Assembly: GCF_012489685.1 (NCBI RefSeq)
Contig: NC_080043.1
Span: 47,383,127 to 47,447,126, forward strand
Direction: 5' to 3'
DNA from: Lotus japonicus
Taxonomy: Eukaryota > Streptophyta > Magnoliopsida > Fabales > Fabaceae
Length of the DNA: 64,000 nucleotides
Below are positions 56,026 through 64,000 of this stretch, one piece after another (within the stretch, counting starts at the first letter, position 1; each line of letters opens with the position of its first letter). The position numbers and the translations under genes were made by a program. The notes under the pieces were generated by a model, which had not been told where the DNA came from, did not search any database, and was given only the letters and a program-made list of their open reading frames with translations.

Positions 56026-58137
56026 TTAATAGCTTAAAACTTTACCTGCATTCTCATCAGACCATAGCCAACTCCGGGCACACATCAACGCCTCTAATGT
56101 AGTCCAAGTAAGTCGGCTGCGATGGGGGTTCAATATTCGACCACTTGTACTGAATGCCGCCTCAGAAGCTACAGTAGAGATAGGAATAGCCAAGACATCT
56201 CTTGCAATTCTTTGAAGTGTGGGATACCTCACGCCAGTTACCTTCCACCAATTTAAAATATCAAAATTTTCTGTTCTTGTAATAACTTCATCCCGCAAAT
56301 AATGATCCAACTCAGCTTTAACACTTAAAGTTGAACTTTGTTTCCTCGTCTTAACAAACTTATCAAATTCTGTCAAATGTGCATTGTTAGCAACCCCAAT
56401 ACTAGATGAAGACGACATTCCACTAGAATCTTTGAGCTGATGATAATCAATTAGCAAATCATAACACAATTCTTGAATTTTGTTAACTTCTACAGCTGCA
56501 TTCTCTCCATACAACTTAGGAAAATAGAATTCAAGCAATAGCATTTTAAATTGAGGATCCAAAACAGTAGCAACTCCCATAATATCATGAATCACACTCC
56601 AATAACTTTGAAATTTAATCATCATTTTATTTGCCATGTCTTTAATCAATGGAATAGGGGAGTTCATCCAATCAGTTATTGCCAACCTAATTTCACAAAT
56701 CTTAGGAAAGTAGAGGTTGGCTGTTGGATATTTAGTACCAGAAATCATCTCAGTGATAGAGTTAAACAGTTCTAGGCACTTACAAACATCCTTGGCAAAT
56801 TGCCATTGAGAATTACTAGGCAAACAAGTGTAGTGAGAGTCACGTTGCTTTAATCGGATAAACACATCCTTGTAGCCAATGGCAATGTCAAGCATCTTAA
56901 AGGTTGAATTCCATCTAGTTGGGCAATCCAATGCCAACTTTCTATTGAATGGGACTCGCAATTGCTTGGCTGTCTCCTCAAACTTTTCCTTCCTTTTCGG
57001 GGTAGCATTCCAATATGCTACACTATTTCGAATGTTTTCTACCCCATCTTCCACCACTTCTAACCCCTCTTTAACAATTAAATTGAGGATGTGTGCGCAA
57101 CAACGCATATGAAGTAAAGACCCATCCCTCAACAAATTTTCTAACCCCAACTTATTCTTAACTTCTCTAATCATGGAATCATTAGTGCTGCAGTTATCTA
57201 GAGTGATTGTGGATATTTTGGAGTCAAGGTTCCAATCCATAAGGCAGTTAACAAGTGCTTCACAGAGTCTATCACTAGTGTGCGGGGCAGGAACGTAAAT
57301 AAACCTAAAATAACAAATTTGCAGTATTTTCTTTTAATCATTATGTCTTAAAAACACAAAATAATTAAGAAAGTTATAAAATTGCAAAGTTCATTACCTC
57401 ATTACTCGACTTTGTAAAGTCCAGGTGGAATCAATATAGTGACCTGTGACCGCCATATATCCCCTCTTTTGATTGCTGGAAGTCCACATATCTGAGGTTA
57501 TGGCCACTCTTCCTTCATGACTGTCTAACATCTTCATAACACATGTTTTCTGAAATTCATAGATTTTAATGACCTCCTTCTTGATAGTGTTTCGAGTTGG
57601 AACATGAAACAAAGGTTGGAGAGAATTGGAGTATCTCCGAAATCCGATATGATCCACTATTGATAGTGGATAATCATGCAAAATAATTGCACATGCAAGC
57701 TGTTTTTTTGAATTATCCGCATCATAAGCTCCCGCTCCCAACTCTTGCTTACCTTGTGAAGCTTTAGGCATGAGAAATGTTTGCCCTTTGTCATGGTCTC
57801 TTGTCTGTATCTTCATTTGAATACAAGTTCCCACATGGTTGCGCAAGTGGTTGGTTCCATTCTTCGAATTGCCACTAAGCTTTTTTTTGCAATAAATGCA
57901 TTCTGCCTTTAGTATCCCATTCACTTCAATCCTATTAAAATGCTGCCATACACCACTTCTAAGCCTCTTTGGTTTAGGTTCTACTGAATTTGCATTAGCT
58001 TGAGGATCAACCTGAGGTGACTCATTAACTGCGGGAGTTTCAGGTGTAGGATTAGAAGCTTCTTCCGTAGTCGGTGGACAAGTACTAGCTTGCTGAGAAC
58101 TACACACTTCCACACTTGTTGTGTTCACTTGATCCAT
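56026..58137 (-). CDS. hAT transposase, two exons (672 aa)
   Basis: Exons on the minus strand: 58137-57398 and 57304-56026; the intron (57397-57305, 93 bp) is GT-AG and joins AG|G in frame, 2019 nt in total. Start MDQVNTTSVEV. A BED-type zinc finger lies at residues about 62-105 (VWQHF, C80-x2-C83, H97-x3-H101). Central RNase H-like core motifs: ITSDMWTS, TLDNCSTND, MRCCAHILNLIVKEGL and LDCPTRWNSTFKM. The C-terminal hAT dimerisation domain has VLAIPISTVASEAAFSTSGR. This is the RICESLEEPER-type architecture: it binds the subterminal repeats and cuts and pastes the element. No stop or frameshift. Confidence 0.93.
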
Positions 58138-58768
58138 TTTCCCTATGACATAAATGAAATACAATGAATATTTATAATAAAAGAAATCAAAACTGAACAT
58201 ACAGTAAAAATAACTAAAATAAGAAAATTAGATACTAATAAAATAGTTAGTATGTTCTGAAATCTATCTTGCAAAGCATAATTTATGAACTTATCCAAAC
58301 TTAGTATATGATTCTAAGTTAGTATGTTTTTACTAGTATGTTTTATAAGGTGTGTGATCTAATGTGCAATATACTAATGTGTTGGTGATCTATCTAACAA
58401 GCAAACTGATCCATTTCAACGAATGGCACTGGACAGGTCCCCATTATAATTAAGTCTCAAAAGGTATCTAAACTCCACCATGATTGAATAAAACTCCAAC
58501 TTGTTACAGATGCAAATCCTCCTACAAAATACTTCAGCTTAATAGTATGCAACCAGCAAAATACTTCAGCTTAATAGTATGCAACCAGCAACAATTAATT
58601 TCCATAATAGGCCCAATCAACCAGCAAATTACGGCCCCTTAAAGTTCCTGCATCAACAACCAGCAAATAATATATTCCTAAAAATCACAGTAAACAACGT
58701 TAAAATTGAGCAGTGATTACAATTGTGGAACCCTCTAACCTTAATCACGTTACAATTGTTACCTGAAT

Positions 58769-59092
58769 TTCCAAGCGAGTCAGAAGCCGAGGACGTTGGC
58801 GACGAAACAGGAAGCGACCCAGCAGAGAAGGGTGAGGAACACGGTGAAGGATGACTACAGCTGCACGGAATGCGGCACCGACCTGAATCTCAACCCCGCC
58901 TACGCCTTCCCACCGGACTTCTACTTCGAAGCCGGCAACAAAGACTCTGTTTCCTTCTCCGCCGTCGATTCCACCAAGTTCACTTTCGAGAAAGAAGACA
59001 AGATTCGCCCCTTCTTCGAAACCCTCAACTATTGGGGGATTCAGCGGAAGAGGACCAAGATCAAGTGCTGCAACTGTCGCCGCCCAGGTTGA
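58769..59092 (+). pseudogene. Captured host gene fragment, At4g08330-like zinc-ribbon protein
   Basis: Inside the hAT, opposite to the transposase: plus-strand frame with YSCTECGTDLNLNPAYAF, DFYFEAGNKDSVSFSAVD, DKIRPFFETLNYWGIQ and KRTKIKCCNCR. The C-x2-C pair, FFETxNYWGIQRKRTKIKC and second C-x2-C follow the small plant family of the uncharacterised At4g08330 protein. The likely start codon is TTG at 58796 (ATG expected before GCGACGAAA). The text breaks off after the second Cys pair at about 59092, before the family's usual GY-YDDG end. GC-rich unlike the surrounding hAT. Captured and truncated. Confidence 0.65.
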
Positions 59093-62000
59093 TAATGAGA
59101 GAATGATAGGGGATAAGGTGAGAGAAGAGAGAGCGATGAAGAGGGGTGCCGTCAATGAACTTCTAATTCAGGGTTGAAAGAGTGAGAGGGAATGAAGAAT
59201 AACCCTACCTGGCTAGCTCTACTAATACTATTATATATACAGGGGGTAATTTAGTAAATACATGTGTTCGGGTAGGGTTCGGGTAGGGTTCGGGTATGGG
59301 TAGTGAACATCCCAGACCCGAACCCGAACCCTATTTTTTAAATCGGGTTTTACCCGAACCCGAACCCATACCCAGTCAACTCGGGTTTTATCAGTCAAAT
59401 CGGGTCGGGTTCGGGCGGGTACCCACGGGTTCGGGTTAAATTGCCATCCCTAGGGTTGATGTATCGTGAAGGGAAACCTGAACAAGAGTTTACCAAATGA
59501 AATAAATTTATGAAGGGGAAAGTTCAGGAAAAGTCTAAGGATTGCATCAAATCGATAAAAGGTATAGCACGATCGATTCGATTAAACCTAGGACAAGAAC
59601 CTTAGGAAAAGACTAAGTTCCACCCTTGGAACACTATGGGAAAAATTCCAAAAACCTTCAAGAGGAATATAAGACTTTCTCTTATTCCTTTCCATAACAA
59701 GCGTTTCAAGGCGAAACTCTAGGATCTACGAACGTCCGATTCCAATCATCGGAAGTTTGCCGAAACTAAAACCCTGATAGTTCAAAACCCTAGAATCAAC
59801 CGACGATGAAGACTTTTTCTATTCGGAGCTTCAAATGAATATTCCACACGATCACACCCATTTCTCTTGATGATTTCAATCTTTCTTCAGAAGGAAGTTT
59901 TCTATTCCGACATTCGATGCAAAAAGTAACTTATCGGGTAAAATAGTTTTACACCGACTTTGCATTAGTCACCTAAAATACAAGGAAACCTCTTTTGAGT
60001 TTTGGATTTATGTCGCCAAAACCTATCTTAGAATTCATGGAGAATGAAGCCGGAAAAATCGGAATCGCGAAACTTTCATTTTCCCGCGTTTTTCCAACCT
60101 CTATATATAGCAAGGAAATGATCAAAAAATCACAAAACTCACCCATTTGCTCCCAAGAAGGCCGCGAGTTTGCTAGGAGGAGGAGAAGAGAAGATTTTGT
60201 TCATTTCTTGCTTGATCGTTGATTCGACAGTTGCTGCTTGAAGGTATCGAGGTATAGTCGCTAATCCTTACCTCTGATCGTCTTTTCCATAGCTTTTCTC
60301 TATGTCTTTCTGTGCTCATAGTTTTGAGGTTTTTGCAAAACTATCCTGATAACTTCATTTTTGATTCTAAACATCTTCCCTACGTTCTCCTGAGTATGTT
60401 TAGCTAATAATACTGCGCCGATTCTCGAAAAACTACCGTCGAGTTTCAATTCTGCTTAAAATACCCATTTTGGGGCAAAGCTTCGTCCTTTGGGCTGAAA
60501 ACTATCGCCTTAGCTTAGTGCTAGTAGGATTAGTTGTCATAAACGTCGTTGGTGACGTCCCCATCCAATTTGTTTTTCGAAATTTCAGTTTTGAAATTCT
60601 GAGCTAAAAATATTGACCAAAATACCCCTACGACAGTTTTTGATCCGATAATTTTTCCGAGTTTAGAATACCCTTAGTTACGACTAATAATAACCTAGGA
60701 ACCAAGTTTGATCGAAGAAAAATCGACCCACCTAATTACCTATAGTGGCCGAGCACCCTAAGGGGGAGGGAGGAAAATTCCTTTTTCGAAAACTTGTCCT
60801 TTCGCGCTAGATTATCGTACCTCGGAGTATATACTACTTCGAGTAACCCTAGTGCCTATTGCTTGCTGAGTTTCTGACTCATTGTGATTGATTTCTGTGG
60901 TTTTGCTCAAAAGGTGCTTTTGAGGAATTTCCTGAAGAGCAAGGCATTGATTGTGAAGGAACTCTCGAAGATCACCCTGGAGAATCTTCAGGTGAGGGCT
61001 TCTCACTGAATCTTTAGTTAATGCTTAGGGTCGATGCTTTCGACATTGATTTACTGTTTATGCACTTGTTTGTGTTTGATTGGAAAAATGTTTTTCTGAG
61101 GCTTCGGCTGACAATGTAGATGATTCATCTACTGAATGTTTTTGAGATTGAATTACATGGTACGTGCTAAGTGGGTAATCTAGGATGTGTGATGCATGCT
61201 TTATATGCTAAGTGCTACGTGGTTATTTTAGAATATGTTGATATATGACATGTTGGTTGATTGTGCTGATTTAATTATGCCTTGTCAATGATATCTGTGA
61301 TTCTGAGTAGTGAGAATAGCGGGCAGGTCATGCCGATTTTATTTTGAGATTTTGGGGAAGTTCGATAGGACAAATGAGATTCGGGCCTTGTTATGGTTAT
61401 AATGGATCGAGACATTCTCGGGGAGTTCATTGGGATTTTTGGATGTTGAAAACTCATAAGATTTGCGATAAGACTAAAAGGATATTATTTTGTAAAGAAA
61501 ATTCATAAGATATTAAACAACCTCTAAATCTTCAAATAATGATAATAACCTCGAAAGGAAGCTTAGGATGCAAATCTTAGTTTTGGAAAAACGGGAAGTG
61601 TCGTCGGATCCAAGTGTTGAGGAGATTGGTAAGTTCTGAGTATGTTGATACTCTTGTGCTCTGGGAGCAGTTGTGTGGTTGGGCTATCCGGGGGATAAGT
61701 CCGGGAAACAGGTAGTTTCCGAGTATGTGATACTCTTTGCTCGTTGAGCAGTTGTGACCATCGGATGGAGATGAGTCGGATGATTTGGAGATCATCATGA
61801 GTTACTATGTTGTTAAGAAGTGTCTTTTGTCGCAGAATCGACTTTACCTTAGGGTAAGCTTTTAGAGACATTAATTTAGCTAGAACACGTGGCGACGTGT
61901 CGAGTGAGGTCGGAGACGTTGTTTGGCTAATCATTGCATTGCATGCACTCATTAAGTGGTTTAAACACGGTGAGATGCCGGACCACGGCGGATTCCAAAA

Positions 62001-62478
62001 TGGTTATAAGACCCGGATTTCCGCGTAAGAGCGCTGCTAGGCGACTCTTAGTAGCAGACCGAAATGGCAGGCCTTCGGGTTTTATGCTGATCTGACTACC
62101 GTTGTTGTTGGAGTAAGAGGCACGCGGGCTGAAATGGTCCCACCGTGGCTGGTGCTAGGGCTGATCCGTTGATGTCCATCCCTTCCGGAATGCATATTGG
62201 TTAACTGGGTTAACCGGCATCTGCATCTCATGCAACATGCATACTGACTTAGTTGTTGACTGTGATTGATAATTGATAATCTTATCTGATGCTTGCTATT
62301 TGCTATTATTGTCGTTTGTATTCATTGTGGAATATGCAACCCTAGGATGCTATCTCTAGCTATAAGCCTAAGTGGCTAATCTCTTATCTATATCTATTGA
62401 TGATATTATTTACATAATTCTTTGGAGTTGACCCTCGCGTCTTCTGTGTGTGTTTTGACGGACTACGCCCATTGCCAG

Positions 62479-62955
62479 ATGTCTTTAGCGGATTGGTTCA
62501 CGATGGTCCACCCTTCGGGGGGGACTAGATACGAGATGATAGACCAGGATGACCCCGGCGCGTGGGTGGTAGACCCCGCTAACCATCGCGCGACGTACTC
62601 GGGGAGGATCATGGAGGATAGGGTAGATAGAGTAGGACACTTGATGGAAGGAGTACTGAGGAGGAGCACTGTCAGCTTCAACTTGCCGCTAGGAGTGCAT
62701 TGCGGACCAGGAGTGGAAGCACCACCGCCATCGTCGTCTTCGGATGATGAGGACCCCTCCGAGGAGGAGCGTGTGGGAGTGCACTCATCAGAGTCCCGCA
62801 CACCCACCGTTGCTATCATTGATGATCATGGTTCGGGCCCAAAGCCCGCGAGTCCAGCACCGGAGCGCATTGCGGTTGCGTGGGGAGGACGGATAGTGGT
62901 TGTAGACTTGGTCGTTCTGGATTCAGATTCAGACGACGATCATGCTAGCATGTAG
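62479..62955 (+). CDS. ORF inside the solo LTR (158 aa), unknown
   Basis: Frame open from 62422; the first ATG at 62479 gives MSLADWFTMVHPSGGTRYEM. Region after residue 75 is Pro/Ser/acidic-rich (PPPSSSSDDEDPSEEE), with the end VVLDSDSDDDHASM. The GC-rich block contrasts with AT-rich flanks. It lies in the 3' part of the LTR, downstream of the TATA box at 60102. No known domain recognised. It may be a chance ORF or an LTR-borne gene. Confidence 0.35.
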   Translation: MSLADWFTMVHPSGGTRYEMIDQDDPGAWVVDPANHRATYSGRIMEDRVDRVGHLMEGVLRRSTVSFNLPLGVHCGPGVEAPPPSSSSDDEDPSEEERVGVHSSESRTPTVAIIDDHGSGPKPASPAPERIAVAWGGRIVVVDLVVLDSDSDDDHASM

Positions 62956-63438
62956 GTTTTAGTGCTGGTGTGAGCTCCTCGAGATAGGATTAGTGTAGGA
63001 GTAGAGTCTTAGCTTTGAACATCATTTGTTTCTTTGGGGACAGGGTAGTTTCCCGCCTATAGCTTTTTGTGTGGTTTCTTTACGGGAATCACAGAGAGTT
63101 GGTTGGACTTAGGAGGTCTTGTTTTAGGCTGATGGGCCAGCTTATTCTCATCTTGGAAGGTTTGTGTTGCGGACACTTTACCTTTTTATTTTGTCTGTAC
63201 ATATTGCCTACGGGCGTTACACTTTTCTTTCCGTCACTGGAGGTTACTCGTGACAAGGTTGCTACTTACAGCGGGGGCTGTATTTTATATTGTATATTAG
63301 CTCCGTTTATCTTTTATTGTTGAGTTTCATTTCTTTAGTTATTATTTCATTATCAAAAAAAAAAAATTCACGTTTTTCCGCATTAGTTTCTTTTTGGTTA
63401 CTAAAGTGACGCCACCGAAATCGGGGTGTTACAGTTAG

Positions 63439-63545
63439 GAAGACTCTAATATACCGATTCCAATCTTTGCTAAGAAATCTTCAATCTGGAAAGTCAACAT
63501 GACAATTGAAAATAAAAAAGTTGGGTACCTGCAACTAAAAGATGA
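63439..63545 (+). pseudogene. RPA1/DUF223-like exon, part after the solo LTR
   Basis: Continues the reading of 54901-55135: RKTLIYRFQSLLRNLQSGKS, then a TGA near 63502 and degenerate text (KKLGTCN). Splitting by the LTR and the stop make the gene non-functional. Confidence 0.45.
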
Positions 63546-63809
63546 AATCATTGAGTGTTTATTCCTATGGTTTAAAAATTAATTTGATGTAAATTTCCCA
63601 TTAAGTTATGGCCACAGATATGTAACAGAATTAGTTTATTGTGTAGAGATTTCAGATCCCTCACAATATATGGCCACAGTTATAGGTCAGAATTCACTCC
63701 ATTTATTTAACGGTTTTTTACTTTTTAATTAGGGAATCAATTAGAAATTTGATATCAAAAAATATATAAAATCCACGGTGGTAGGCAGCATTGTGCATTC
63801 ACCTACACC
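63546..63809. other. AT-rich spacer or intron
   Basis: No coding text. Between the RPA-like exon and the next ORF. Confidence 0.4.
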
Positions 63810-64000
63810 ATGGAACAAAACGTTCAGAAGGTAGGTTCTGTTGAGGCCAGGGGAAAGAGAAAAGCAATATTATCAAATAGAAGAGATTGTGGTACCTCAT
63901 CAAGTTCATCCAACCCCAATTATTCTACCTTAGATATCAATACTCAAGCTCTAGATACACCTCCTTCAATTTCAAGAAAATTTTTCTCAAGTACTGCAAA
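63810..64000 (+). CDS. Start of an ORF cut by the window end (Helitron-associated?)
   Basis: ATG at 63810, open for 63 codons to the edge: MEQNVQKVGSVEARGKRKAI, a Ser-rich stretch and LDINTQALDTPPSISRKFF. Basic RGKRKAIL followed by Ser/Asn/Thr-rich text resembles the N-termini of plant Helitron RepHel ORFs, and an RPA-like exon lies upstream. Too short to be certain. Confidence 0.35.
   Translation, partial: MEQNVQKVGSVEARGKRKAILSNRRDCGTSSSSSNPNYSTLDINTQALDTPPSISRKFFSSTA

Larger units (their letters stand above)
55192..59452 (-). mobile_element. Complete hAT transposon (4261 bp)
   Basis: Target duplication GGGTTGAT at 55184-55191 and 59453-59460, perfect 8 bp. Ends TAGGGATGGCAA and TTGCCATCCCTA. 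Both subterminal zones (55200-55400 and 59260-59440) are arrays of CGGGTTCGGGTAGGG-type units, expected transposase-binding sites. It carries an intact spliced transposase gene and, near its right end, a captured host gene fragment on the plus strand. Possibly autonomous. Confidence 0.93.
55136..63433 (+). mobile_element. Solo LTR of a gypsy-type element (4.0 kb without the hAT)
   Basis: TGTAAGACCCAAG at the left, GGTGTTACA at the right, perfect target duplication GTTAG at 55131-55135 and 63434-63438. Subtracting the hAT and its duplication leaves about 4029 bp with no second LTR and no gag-pol. A solo LTR left by recombination fits best; very long LTRs starting TGTAA or TGTGA occur in Tekay/Del chromoviruses. 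A TATA box TATATATAG lies at 60102-60110. A-rich tract at 63353-63366. Confidence 0.75.

Noticed and set aside
58745..59155. Minus-strand 136-codon ORF in the hAT
   Set aside because: Antisense shadow of the GC-rich captured fragment; the plus frame carries the recognisable Cys pairs.
61275..61952. Several minus-strand ORFs in the solo LTR
   Set aside because: Short, overlapping and without domain text; expected by chance in a GC-balanced LTR.

Overview
Plant nuclear DNA. Spliced genes with GT-AG introns, AT-rich spacers, Ty1/copia sireviruses, LINEs, tRNA-derived SINEs, Stowaway and Tourist MITEs, MULEs, a hAT and a Helitron relic all fit a dicot. SIRE-type elements with env-like genes and the repeat style suggest a papilionoid legume, but that is inference. 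About nine tenths of the window is transposable-element DNA in nested layers. Only one host gene is firmly recognised: a six-exon LHP1/TFL2 chromodomain gene at 38864-44420. A small three-helix membrane protein at 47642-47986 is a second candidate.

Layout. 1-7398: 3' half of sirevirus A (RT/RNase H, env-like gene, an antisense ORF, four polypurine tracts, 3' LTR). 7399-9126: relic of a minus-strand Helitron helicase. 9127-15000: AT-rich repeats, including a 395-bp duplication carrying two Stowaway MITEs, a ~190-bp array, a ~264-bp array, a 175-bp direct repeat pair and exon-like host fragments. 15001-15624: 3' end of a small copia element. 15625-23222: sirevirus B, same plan as A but decayed. 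23542-26400: two LINE fragments. 26503-36560: copia element C with a palindromic left end, interrupted at 29370-34100 by D, a gag-only minus-strand sirevirus derivative. 36945-38247: two SINEs. 38864-44420: LHP1, with a TRIM and a gag fragment in intron 4. 45224-54690: LINE RT relic, Tourist MITE, small membrane-protein gene, two Mutator-like elements, LINE RNase H relic with a MITE, tandem duplication. 54901-63545: an RPA/DUF223-like exon pair split by a 4.0-kb solo LTR, itself split by a complete 4.26-kb hAT. 63810-64000: start of an unfinished ORF.

Target-site duplications fix many boundaries and the nesting order: GTTTG (D in C), CCAAC (C in a MITE), GTTAG (solo LTR in the RPA-like exon), GGGTTGAT (hAT in the solo LTR), AAATTGAAA and TTTTCCAA(C/T) (two MULEs), TTA (Tourist), TA (three Stowaways), plus 12-13 bp duplications around a LINE and a SINE. 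The most unusual items are (i) an antisense coiled-coil ORF with its own TATA box, kept in both sireviruses A and B between the env-like gene and the 3' LTR; (ii) the left end of copia C, an inverted LTR end carrying a proper target-site duplication; (iii) a MULE holding a palindromic 24-bp minisatellite fused to a transposase N-terminus; and (iv) a hAT that has picked up a zinc-ribbon host gene fragment.
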